Below, in pieces: positions 1-5,094 of a stretch of DNA of 7,800 bases (its first letter is position 1; every line of letters begins with the position of its first letter). The notes under the pieces are model-generated. The model ran no database searches. It was given only the letters and a program-made list of their open reading frames with translations, and was not told where the DNA came from. Source of the stretch: Sphingomonadales bacterium (GTDB lineage Bacteria > Pseudomonadota > Alphaproteobacteria > Sphingomonadales > Sphingomonadaceae); contig JAGPVK010000311.1 in assembly GCA_018067055.1 (NCBI GenBank), forward strand, positions 1 through 7,800, read 5' to 3'. The position numbers were made by a program, and so were the translations under genes.

Positions 1-224
1 AGGATTTGGGTCGCGTCCATATCAACCCCGACCAATATTTCGACGGCGTGCCCAAACTTGCCTGGGATTTCTATATCGGTGGCTATCAACCCGCGCAGAA
101 ATGGCTGAAGGATCGTCGGGGGCGTGCGCTGAGCTATGACGAAATCGGCCATTATCAGAAAATTATCAAAATCCTGTCCGAGACCGACCGGATCATGCAG
201 GAAATCAACCTCCCGCTCGACTGA
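1..224 (+). CDS. C-terminal end of a probable type ISP restriction-modification enzyme (5' end outside window)
   Basis: The reading frame is open from the left edge to the TGA at 222-224, giving about 73 residues. An internal TTG at 6 could be called as a start, but the frame is already open upstream of it and no Shine-Dalgarno is visible in the few bases available, so this is better read as the tail of a larger protein. The pattern is 'GRVxINxxQYFDGVP', then 'WDFYIGGYQ', 'KWLKDRRGR', 'LSYDEI', 'HYQKII', then a short amphipathic helix ending in 'IMQEI'. From memory this order matches the C-terminal target-recognition end of LlaBIII-like type ISP enzymes, single polypeptides combining helicase/nuclease, N6-adenine methylase and specificity domains. 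None of the catalytic domains is in the window, so activity and intactness cannot be judged. A stand-alone N6 methylase sharing this tail is the main alternative. The gene is followed directly by the REP-like repeats. Confidence 0.68.
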   Translation, partial: DLGRVHINPDQYFDGVPKLAWDFYIGGYQPAQKWLKDRRGRALSYDEIGHYQKIIKILSETDRIMQEINLPLD

Positions 225-229
225 CCATT

Positions 230-291
230 GACTTTCCTCCCTGCCGCGCAGCGGTGGGGAGGGGGACCGTCCGCAGGATGGTGGAGGGGCT
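230..291 (-). repeat. Two-hairpin REP-like element, copy 1 (inverted orientation)
   Basis: A 12-bp imperfect stem at 236-262 (arms 236-247 and 251-262, loop GCA, two positions that form G-U pairs in RNA) is followed by a smaller hairpin at 266-282 (ACCGTCC / GGATGGT around GCA, one mismatch). Read on the minus strand this gives the same order as copies 2 and 3: a C-rich lead, a small hairpin, then the CCTCCCC...GGGGAGG stem. It begins about 10 nt after the stop of the upstream gene, so it may also act as its transcript 3' end. The outer limits are approximate. Confidence 0.75.
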
Positions 292-351
292 GGTCGGGCT
301 GGGCGCGAGGTTTGGGTGTCGGGCGAATCTTGAAGGGTTGTTCTTGCCGCG

Positions 352-415
352 CCTGCCCCTCCGGCGTGCCTTTGGCACGCCACCTCCCCATCGCTTCGCG
401 ACGGGGAGGAAAGTT
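352..415 (+). repeat. Two-hairpin REP-like element, copy 2
   Basis: A perfect 8-bp hairpin at 363-381 (GGCGTGCC, loop TTT, GGCACGCC) is followed after one base by a 12-bp stem at 383-409 (CCTCCCCATCGC, loop TTC, GCGACGGGGAGG, one mismatch). The lead is 'CCCCTCCG' and the tail is 'AAAGTTGGG', both echoed in copy 3. The small hairpin differs in sequence from copy to copy but keeps its pairing, which points to selection on structure or to independent capture of variants. Confidence 0.8.
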
Positions 416-433
416 GGGTTTGCTTGCTGCATT

Positions 434-498
434 CACCCTTCCGTCAGCCGTTCCGGCTGCTACCTCCCCGTCGCTGCGCGACAGGGAGGATGTTGGGG
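434..498 (+). repeat. Two-hairpin REP-like element, copy 3
   Basis: A perfect 6-bp hairpin at 445-459 (CAGCCG, loop TTC, CGGCTG) is followed after three bases by a 12-bp stem at 463-489 (CCTCCCCGTCGC, loop TGC, GCGACAGGGAGG, one mismatch). It lies in the same orientation as copy 2 with the large stems exactly 80 bp apart, and opposite to copy 1. Confidence 0.8.
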
Positions 499-740
499 GC
501 TCCAACAGTCTTTCCTACACCTGCCTGCTTGTGCCATATCCGAAACGGCTCTTTGAAAATCGAATCCTGATCCACCCCGTCTGCAGAAGCGGAAAGGGAA
601 AGCCCGTCGCTGTCCGGTGCCTTGCCCTTGGTCGGTTGTTCAGCCTGCCTGTTCCCAAGCTGAACATCGCGCTTTTGCGGGCCTGAGATGCTGCGAAATT
701 TATCCTGAAAAACCCCGATATTTTTCAAATTCATAACAGT

Positions 741-757
741 GTAAAGTTTGTAAAGTT
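741..757. promoter_or_regulatory. Direct repeat GTAAAGTT x2, 9-bp period
   Basis: GTAAAGTT occurs at 741-748 and again at 750-757 with one base between, inside the AT-rich patch about 100 bp upstream of lepA. Tandem half-sites close to one helical turn apart suit a dimeric DNA-binding protein, and response regulators of the OmpR/PhoB class bind such repeats, usually with a 10-11 bp period. The short copy number means chance is possible. No regulator can be named. Confidence 0.3.
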
Positions 758-826
758 CATTTTCGGCGCGGGGGATGCGGCGGTGGACAAATTGGTGCGG
801 GGCGGGGCGGTCGTTTCCTGCTGACA

Positions 827-841
827 AGGGGCAAAGCCCCT
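827..841 (+). promoter_or_regulatory. Perfect hairpin in the lepA leader
   Basis: AGGGGC (827-832), loop AAA, GCCCCT (836-841) form a perfect 6-bp GC-rich stem ending 14 nt before the lepA ATG. The only purine-rich Shine-Dalgarno-like run upstream of lepA (AAGGGG, 826-831) is locked in its left arm and is also too far from the start. 842-855 has no Shine-Dalgarno. The hairpin may mark the leader boundary or influence initiation. Confidence 0.45.
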
Positions 842-855
842 GCTAACGGCTCGCC

Positions 856-2661
856 ATGACCGATCAAAGCCATATCCGCAATTTCGCCATCATCGCCCAT
901 ATCGATCATGGCAAATCGACTCTCGCCGACCGGCTGATCCAGCAGACCGGCGGGCTGACCGAGCGCGAGATGAGCGAGCAGGTGCTCGACAATATGGATA
1001 TCGAGAAAGAGCGCGGGATCACGATCAAGGCGCAGACGGTGCGGCTGCATTACAAGGCGAAAAATGGCGAGGATTACGAGCTCAGCCTGATGGACACGCC
1101 GGGCCATGTCGACTTTGCCTATGAAGTGTCACGGAGCCTTGCGGCGTGCGAAGGCGCGTTGCTGGTGGTCGATGCGGCGCAGGGGGTCGAGGCGCAGACG
1201 CTGGCCAATGTCTACCAGTCGATCGAGCATGATCACGAGATCATCCCGGTGCTCAACAAGATTGATCTGCCCGCCGCCGAGCCGGAGCGGGTGCGCAAGG
1301 AGATCGAGGAGATTATCGGTCTGGATGCGTCCGAAGCGGTGCTGGCCAGCGCCAAGTCGGGGATCGGTATCGAGGATATTCTCGAGCAGATCGTCACCAA
1401 GATCCCGCCACCGGGCGGCGACCGCAACAAGCCGCTCAAGGCGATGCTGGTCGACAGCTGGTATGATCCCTATCTCGGTGTCGTCATCCTGGTGCGGGTG
1501 ATCGACGGCGTGCTGACCAAGGGGCTGAAGATCAAGTTCATGGCCCAGGGCACCGAGCATCTGGTCGACCGGGTCGGCTGCATGCGGCCGAAGATCGAGC
1601 AGCTGCCGGAACTGGCGGCGGGCGAGATCGGCTTTATCACGGCGCAGATCAAGGAAGTCAGCCAGACCGCGGTCGGCGACACGATCACCACGGTGAAGAA
1701 CCCGGCGCCCGAGGCGTTGCCGGGCTTCAAGGAAGTGCAGTCAGTGGTGTTCTGCGGCCTGTTCCCGGTCGACGCGGCGGACTTCGAGAAATTGCGCGAG
1801 AGCATCGGCAAGCTGCGGCTGAACGATGCCAGCTTCACCTTTGAAATGGAGACCAGCGCCGCTTTGGGGCAGGGGTTCCGCTGCGGTTTTCTGGGGCTGC
1901 TGCATCTGGAGATTGTCCAGGAACGGCTGACCCGCGAATATGATCTCGACCTGATCACCACGGCACCGTCGGTGGTTTACCGGATCGTGATGAACGATGG
2001 CAGCGAGATGTTCCTGCACAACCCGGCGGACATGCCGGACGTGGTCAAGATCCGCGAGATCGAGGAGCCGTGGATCGAGGCGACCATCTATTGCCCGGAC
2101 GAATATCTCGGCGGTATCTTGAAGCTTTGCCAGGACCGCCGCGGGGTGCAGAAGAACCTGACCTATGTCAGCGACCGGGCGCAGGTGGTCTACGAACTGC
2201 CGCTCAACGAGGTGGTGTTCGACTTTTACGACCGGCTGAAGAGCATCTCGCGCGGCTATGCGAGCTTCGACTATCACCAGATCGGGCTGCGCACCGGCCA
2301 GCTGGTCAAGATGAACATCATGGTCAACGGCGATCCGGTCGATGCGCTGAGCATGATCGTCCACCGCGACGCCGCCGAATTTCGCGGCCGGCACATGTGC
2401 GAGCGGCTGAAGGACCTGATCCCGCGCCATCTGTTCAAGATCCCGATCCAGGCCGCGATTGGTGGCAAGGTGATCGCCCGCGAGACCATCTCGGCAATGC
2501 GCAAGGATGTCACGGCGAAATGCTATGGCGGCGATATCAGCCGCAAGAAGAAGCTGCTCGACAAGCAGAAGAAGGGCAAGGCCAAGATGCGCGAATATGG
2601 CAATGTCAGCATCCCGCAGGAGGCCTTTATCGCTGCGCTGAAAATGGGCGACGAGGGTTAA
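856..2661 (+). CDS. lepA: Elongation factor 4 (LepA), ribosome back-translocase GTPase
   Basis: Complete 601-aa protein, the normal length for EF4. It is a cytosolic translational GTPase that binds stalled or mispositioned ribosomes and helps ribosome biogenesis and fidelity under stress. All G motifs are visible: G1 'AHIDHGKST' (14-22), the switch I 'KERGITIKA' stretch (51-59), G3 'DTPGHVDF' (80-87) with the catalytic His84, G4 'NKID' (134-137) and G5 'SAK' (165-167). EF-G-like domains II, III and V follow, and the lysine-rich EF4-specific C-terminal domain ends with '[19 protein letters not shown]' and '[13 protein letters not shown]'. The ATG at 856 gives the canonical N-terminus, although no clear Shine-Dalgarno precedes it. 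It ends with tandem stops TAA TAA. It seems to be a single-gene unit: over 600 bp separate it from the gene upstream, and the next gene has its own promoter. Confidence 0.98.
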   Translation: MTDQSHIRNFAIIAHIDHGKSTLADRLIQQTGGLTEREMSEQVLDNMDIEKERGITIKAQTVRLHYKAKNGEDYELSLMDTPGHVDFAYEVSRSLAACEGALLVVDAAQGVEAQTLANVYQSIEHDHEIIPVLNKIDLPAAEPERVRKEIEEIIGLDASEAVLASAKSGIGIEDILEQIVTKIPPPGGDRNKPLKAMLVDSWYDPYLGVVILVRVIDGVLTKGLKIKFMAQGTEHLVDRVGCMRPKIEQLPELAAGEIGFITAQIKEVSQTAVGDTITTVKNPAPEALPGFKEVQSVVFCGLFPVDAADFEKLRESIGKLRLNDASFTFEMETSAALGQGFRCGFLGLLHLEIVQERLTREYDLDLITTAPSVVYRIVMNDGSEMFLHNPADMPDVVKIREIEEPWIEATIYCPDEYLGGILKLCQDRRGVQKNLTYVSDRAQVVYELPLNEVVFDFYDRLKSISRGYASFDYHQIGLRTGQLVKMNIMVNGDPVDALSMIVHRDAAEFRGRHMCERLKDLIPRHLFKIPIQAAIGGKVIARETISAMRKDVTAKCYGGDISRKKKLLDKQKKGKAKMREYGNVSIPQEAFIAALKMGDEG

Positions 2662-2664
2662 TAA

Positions 2665-2683
2665 AGCCGTACAGGCTGTTTTT
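2665..2683 (+). terminator. Possible weak terminator after lepA
   Basis: Four bases after the lepA stop, AGCC (2665-2668) and GGCT (2674-2677) can pair around a 5-nt loop, followed by GTTTTT (2678-2683). The stem is only 4 bp, so this is at best a weak intrinsic terminator. The position and T-run support the call. Confidence 0.35.
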
Positions 2684-2734
2684 GAAAAAGCACCGGCTCG
2701 CAGCATTCCCTTCTCCATTTTATAGTAAATATAG

Positions 2735-2763
2735 TTGAAACCATATGTAAATTTTGATATGCT
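2735..2763 (+). promoter_or_regulatory. Predicted sigma-70-type promoter for the 62-aa protein
   Basis: TTGAAA (2735-2740), a 17-bp AT-rich spacer and TATGCT (2758-2763) form a good housekeeping promoter. The predicted start of transcription is near 2770, leaving a leader of about 45 nt before the ATG at 2815. The surrounding 2700-2763 stretch is markedly AT-rich compared with the neighbouring coding DNA. Confidence 0.6.
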
Positions 2764-2814
2764 GCACCTGCGAAGCAAGCATCAGGGTCGCATCTGATTT
2801 GCGGGAATCACTCG

Positions 2815-3003
2815 ATGTTCGATTTTTTTGAGTCAAGCTATCGCCGGGCGAAGGACGCGCGGGAGGTTAGGTCTTTTTTCTCCAAGTATGGCGAGCAAGC
2901 TGTTGAAATTCTGGCAGAACGGGCGAGCGATAGGGGCCTGTCAGGGCGAGACCGGCGTCATTGGCGGCGGCTGGCCCGAAAGGCGCGACGCCAACAGGAC
3001 TAA
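2815..3003 (+). CDS. Small helical protein with basic C-terminus, unknown function
   Basis: 62 aa. I do not recognise a named family. The sequence starts MFDFFESSYRRAK, continues with 'VRSFFSKYGEQAVEILAERASD' split by charged residues, and ends in an Arg/Lys-rich helix containing 'RDRRHWRRLARKARR' (about residues 45-59). There is no signal peptide or membrane segment and no cysteine, so it is probably cytosolic. The basic tail could bind nucleic acid, ribosome or acidic membrane surface; that is inference. The ATG at 2815 is preferred because a weak GGGA (2803-2806) sits 8 nt upstream and a good promoter lies about 50 bp ahead. An overlapping frame starting with TTG at 2828 has neither. Similar short proteins with an 'FFxKYG...' start and an 'RDRxHWxR' tail are, from memory, found in sphingomonads as hypothetical proteins. 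It converges with the methyltransferase gene, with 29 bp between stops. Confidence 0.6.
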   Translation: MFDFFESSYRRAKDAREVRSFFSKYGEQAVEILAERASDRGLSGRDRRHWRRLARKARRQQD

Positions 3004-3032
3004 CTGGTCAGCCAGCTAGATATCAGCTGAGA

Positions 3033-3827
3033 TCATCCGCTGTCCCGCTGATAGGGGCAGGGTATGATGTCCCCGGGCAATATCGCAGAACCCTTGGCCC
3101 GGAACCGCGCAAAATAGCCACCGAGTTCGGGCCGTTCCATGAAGCCGACCAGCTCATAGCCAACCGCCTCAAATTCGCAGAATAGCTGCTTCGGCGGGAT
3201 GCCGTGCTGCGACACGTCGCGATTGACGTCGACCACGATCACCTCGCCGGCACCGTTCGGGCCGCGCTTGTCGAGTAGCGCGGGGCGCAGGCGGGAAAGA
3301 AAGGCATAGGGCTCGCGGACCTCGTGATACATGTGAACCAGGAAAATCCGGTCAAAACTATTCTCCGGCAGACGCGGATCATCGGGCGCGCCGAGCTTGA
3401 TCGAGACATTGTTGAGAGCATCGCGATTGACTCGCTCGGCCAGCCGGTCGATCGCCCCCTCGTCAATATCCTGCGCCAGCACCCGGCCCTTGGCCCCGAC
3501 TCTCTCTGCCAGCCGCACCGTATAATAGCCTTCTCCGGCCCCGATATCAGCGACCGTCATGCCCGGCATCAGTCCTGCTGCCTTCATGATCTCCTCGGCT
3601 TCGCCGCGCTTGTCGCGCGCCGTCTCGGTCGACCATTGATTGCCGGCCAGTTCCGACACCGGTCGTGATGCCGGCGGATAGGCCCGCGCGGTCTCGGCGC
3701 GCTGTTCATTTTCATCGGGCAGGCGCTTGCAGGCGCCAAGCGGAGCGGTGAGCAGCGCCAAGGCGGACAAGCCGGCGACCAGACGGACGGACGGCAAACG
3801 GACAGATTTGAGCACAATATTTTTCAT
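3033..3827 (-). CDS. Lipoprotein-type class I SAM-dependent methyltransferase
   Basis: 264 aa from the ATG at 3827-3825. Residues 1-32 form a lipoprotein signal peptide: basic start (K2, K7, R10, R15), hydrophobic core 'LVAGLSALALLTAPL', then lipobox LGAC with Cys33 as the predicted lipidated residue. After a polar linker, residues 91-115 give the SAM-binding fold: motif I 'DIGAGEGYYT' (94-103), then an acidic motif II residue in 'LAQDID' (118-122). A later 'FDRIFLVHMYHEV' segment is motif IV-like, and 'GEVIVVDVNRDVSQHG' is a following strand. Substrate unknown. The frame is open upstream to 3974, but the added 49 residues would bury the signal peptide, and a promoter sits directly before 3827. 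There is no Shine-Dalgarno, consistent with a leaderless message. SAM is normally cytosolic, so an exported methyltransferase is odd; the protein may stay membrane-tethered on the cytosolic side, or the fold may serve another role. Confidence 0.85.
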   Translation of the reverse strand: MKNIVLKSVRLPSVRLVAGLSALALLTAPLGACKRLPDENEQRAETARAYPPASRPVSELAGNQWSTETARDKRGEAEEIMKAAGLMPGMTVADIGAGEGYYTVRLAERVGAKGRVLAQDIDEGAIDRLAERVNRDALNNVSIKLGAPDDPRLPENSFDRIFLVHMYHEVREPYAFLSRLRPALLDKRGPNGAGEVIVVDVNRDVSQHGIPPKQLFCEFEAVGYELVGFMERPELGGYFARFRAKGSAILPGDIIPCPYQRDSG

Positions 3828-3834
3828 CGAGAAG

Positions 3835-3863
3835 AGACTAGGGGAGCGCTTGGCATCGTTCAA
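3835..3863 (-). promoter_or_regulatory. Predicted promoter of the methyltransferase gene (leaderless)
   Basis: Read on the minus strand: TTGAAC (3863-3858), a 17-bp spacer, then TAGTCT (3840-3835). Seven bases further lies position 3828, one base before the ATG at 3827. This predicts a leaderless or near-leaderless mRNA and explains the lack of any Shine-Dalgarno. Confidence 0.5.
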
Positions 3864-3983
3864 TCCTTGTTTGATTCCCGGCGGCGTCGAACGATGATTT
3901 CTCTCCCTGTCTGAAAAAAAGATCCAGGAAACAATCAGGATGCGCGACAGAAAAGTCCTCAACCGACAGGACAAACCAATTGA

Positions 3984-4001
3984 GGGTCACACGGGTCACA
4001 C
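3984..4001. repeat. Tandem 9-bp repeat GGGTCACAC x2
   Basis: Two exact head-to-tail copies of GGGTCACAC (3984-3992, 3993-4001), followed by CCCC. Too short to classify. It could be a slippage product or a pair of protein-binding half-sites. Its only context is the gene-free stretch. Confidence 0.5.
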
Positions 4002-4118
4002 CCCCTAAGGCGAAAAACCGGAAGGGGCTGCTGGTGGCAACGCGAGCGGGGTGTCGCGTTCGCGCGAATTGGTGCTCGAAGTTATTGCGGAAGCGGCGAT
4101 CGTCATTCTTTGCCTCGG

Positions 4119-4439
4119 TTAAAGGAGGCAGGATAATGATTCCGGGACATGTAGGAAAGGGGAATATGGCTGTCTGTTAGTGGCGAAAATATTGTCGTTA
4201 TATTCCACACCCGCACAGACCGAGAGATTCAGACGATTGCTCGCGCCAGAAGATTTCTCAAGATCAGGCTTGCTGGCAGCTGGTGCATTCTGTCTCGATG
4301 CAGGGATTGGGCCGGTATCATTCTGGTCGGGTTCCGTTTGCACAGACAGGTCCTGCGTGGCCGCAGCGGCGGACATTGCCGCTGCGGCCATGATTGCCAG
4401 TCTGAAACCGTATCGGCGATTTCGGTCCGACCCGGACAA
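4119..4439 (-). pseudogene. N-terminal remnant of an outer-membrane beta-barrel protein
   Basis: A 106-aa frame from a TTG at 4439-4437. It starts with a credible signal peptide: Arg-rich n-region 'DRNRRYGFR' then an alanine-rich core 'LAIMAAAAMSAAAA' (about 15-27). A Pro/Ser/Gln/Asp-rich linker follows to about residue 67, then 'LNLSVCAGVEYNDNIFATN' (about 71-89). The 'xGVEYNDNIFAT' segment is, from memory, the first strand region of sphingomonad outer-membrane beta-barrel proteins that normally run to several hundred residues. Here the family pattern stops around 4180 and the frame ends after some 17 unrelated residues at 4119, so almost the whole barrel is missing. No Shine-Dalgarno precedes the TTG and an in-frame stop lies at 4451-4449, so the start may be damaged too. 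It follows the lipoprotein gene by 67 bp in the same direction. The opposite strand also has open frames, but they lack any family pattern. Confidence 0.55.
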
Positions 4440-4448
4440 GCGGAAGGG

Positions 4449-4467
4449 TTAGCCAATTAATGGCTTA
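4449..4467. repeat. Imperfect inverted repeat in the leader of the OMP remnant
   Basis: TTAGCCA (4449-4455) and TGGCTTA (4461-4467) pair with one mismatch around ATTAA. It sits between the 20-bp palindrome and the OMP remnant start, so the two could be a compound control region or decayed leader structure. Confidence 0.35.
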
Positions 4468-4477
4468 GCCGCTTTAT

Positions 4478-4497
4478 ACATGATAATATTATCATGT
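4478..4497. promoter_or_regulatory. Perfect 20-bp AT-rich palindrome (candidate operator)
   Basis: ACATGATAATATTATCATGT reads identically on both strands with no mismatch and no spacer. It begins 9 nt beyond the lipoprotein stop codon (minus strand) and ends about 38 nt before the TTG of the OMP remnant. On the minus strand it lies directly against TATAAA (4478-4473), a possible -10, so a bound protein would block initiation toward the OMP remnant. It lacks the GC stem and T-run of an intrinsic terminator. No regulator can be named. Confidence 0.55.
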
Positions 4498-4506
4498 TAT
4501 CTGCGG

Positions 4507-5094
4507 TCAGTCGGGCCGCTGAATTGATGGTTCCAGATCGGCAATCACGGCACGTGCATCAAATGCCTTGCGTTCGCTCGCCGGTGGTTGTCCACGATAC
4601 ATGACGATCTCGGCATGGGCTTCAAACCGCTCAACGCTCCGGTAATCCGGCCGACCGGACCAGAATGCGGTGCCCCATTCCGGATGCCAGATGCTCCAGC
4701 CGATGCTGGGTTCATAATAACGCCAGTGCGGCCGCCAATAGGAATAGGATGTGCCGTAATAGGGCCGGTAATAGCGGTCCGGTTCGACATATGTGCGGAC
4801 GTCGCGCTCGGTCAGACGGTCAATGATGACAAAATAGTCATAGCCATTTTCCACGGTCAGTTCTGCCGCGCGATAGAGCAGATATCCTTCGACCCGATCG
4901 CGTGATGTCAGGCTGTTGCCGGTAAAATTGACCTTGTACCGGTTCTCGCTCAATCGCTCGTCGGAATAACCGCCGGATGCAGCTTTCCCGCTTATTTCTG
5001 GCTGATATGGGGTTGCGGTCATGCACCCGGTTACGAGGCTGATCGTGGCTGCTGCTGCCAGTATTTTTGCGAGGGTTCCTGTTTTCACGGTCAT
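4507..5094 (-). CDS. Outer-membrane lipoprotein resembling the CC0125/CC1285 family
   Basis: 195 aa from the ATG at 5094-5092. Residues 1-23 are a signal peptide ending in lipobox VTGC, with Cys24 lipidated. Met at +2 gives no inner-membrane retention signal, so outer membrane is expected. The conserved part follows at once: 'TPYQPEISGKAASGGYSDE', then 'NRYKVNFTGNSLTSRDRVE', 'YLLYRAAELTVENGYDYFVI' and 'DRLTERDVRTY' (about 28-103). This order matches, from memory, the CC0125/CC1285 lipoprotein family of Caulobacter and sphingomonads, whose function is not known. A Tyr/Trp-rich middle ('YYRPYYGTSYSYWRPHWRYY' and after) and a short polar tail complete it. The start fits: AAAGGAA lies about 9 nt upstream, and the extra 19 residues possible upstream would disrupt the signal peptide. 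The ATG overlaps the stop of the upstream gene (ATGA), indicating translational coupling. Confidence 0.85.
   Translation of the reverse strand: MTVKTGTLAKILAAAATISLVTGCMTATPYQPEISGKAASGGYSDERLSENRYKVNFTGNSLTSRDRVEGYLLYRAAELTVENGYDYFVIIDRLTERDVRTYVEPDRYYRPYYGTSYSYWRPHWRYYEPSIGWSIWHPEWGTAFWSGRPDYRSVERFEAHAEIVMYRGQPPASERKAFDARAVIADLEPSIQRPD

Larger units (their letters stand above)
498..855. other. Gene-free stretch upstream of lepA
   Basis: No convincing gene is visible in these roughly 360 bases. Open frames here lack ribosome binding sites and recognisable protein patterns. Structures present are an 8-bp inverted repeat (TGTTCAGC 637-644 / GCTGAACA 659-666), a short AT-rich patch around 700-765 with the repeated octamer GTAAAGTT (741-748 and 750-757), and a hairpin at 827-841. 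The lepA promoter presumably lies in the AT-rich patch, but no well-matched -35/-10 pair stands out. Confidence 0.6.
3828..4118. other. Gene-free stretch between the methyltransferase and the OMP remnant
   Basis: I see no supportable gene here. It contains the methyltransferase promoter (3835-3863), a tandem 9-mer GGGTCACAC (3984-3992 and 3993-4001), and a perfect 7-bp inverted repeat (AACGCGA 4039-4045 / TCGCGTT 4054-4060, 8-nt loop). It lies just past the point where the minus-strand OMP reading frame loses its family pattern, so part of it may be worn-down coding sequence or a recombination scar. I could not recover a continuing beta-barrel frame from it. Confidence 0.5.

Noticed and set aside
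548..575. tRNA-like T-arm text (TCGAATCCTG then CCACCCC)
   Set aside because: There is no matching acceptor or anticodon stem upstream and no GG before TTCGA-type loop pairing, so it is not a tRNA and too weak to call a remnant.
641..665. LexA-type site from GTTC and GAAC words near 637-666
   Set aside because: The alphaproteobacterial LexA box is a direct GTTC-N7-GTTC. Here the direct GTTC words are 9 apart and the N7 pair is inverted, so it does not fit.
228..686. 152-codon plus-strand frame after the restriction-modification tail
   Set aside because: It runs through the REP-like hairpins and reads as Gly/Arg/Ser low complexity with no ribosome site or family pattern.
1741..2778. 345-codon open frame on the minus strand
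   Set aside because: It lies opposite the clear lepA gene. It is a product of GC-rich codon usage, has no recognisable domain, and its protein is dominated by Asp/His/Leu/Ala typical of antisense shadows.
2828..3019. 63-codon frame starting with TTG inside the 62-aa gene
   Set aside because: It is shifted relative to the ATG frame, lacks a Shine-Dalgarno, and has poorer composition.
3040..3060. Hairpin CTGTCCC / GGGGCAG as a terminator between the convergent genes
   Set aside because: It lies inside the methyltransferase coding end, has a mismatch and has no T-run on either side.
4180..4452. 90-codon plus-strand frame opposite the OMP remnant
   Set aside because: The opposite strand shows a signal peptide and a recognisable beta-barrel start, while this frame shows neither domain nor its own ribosome site. 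It is mentioned only in connection with the 14-codon frame.
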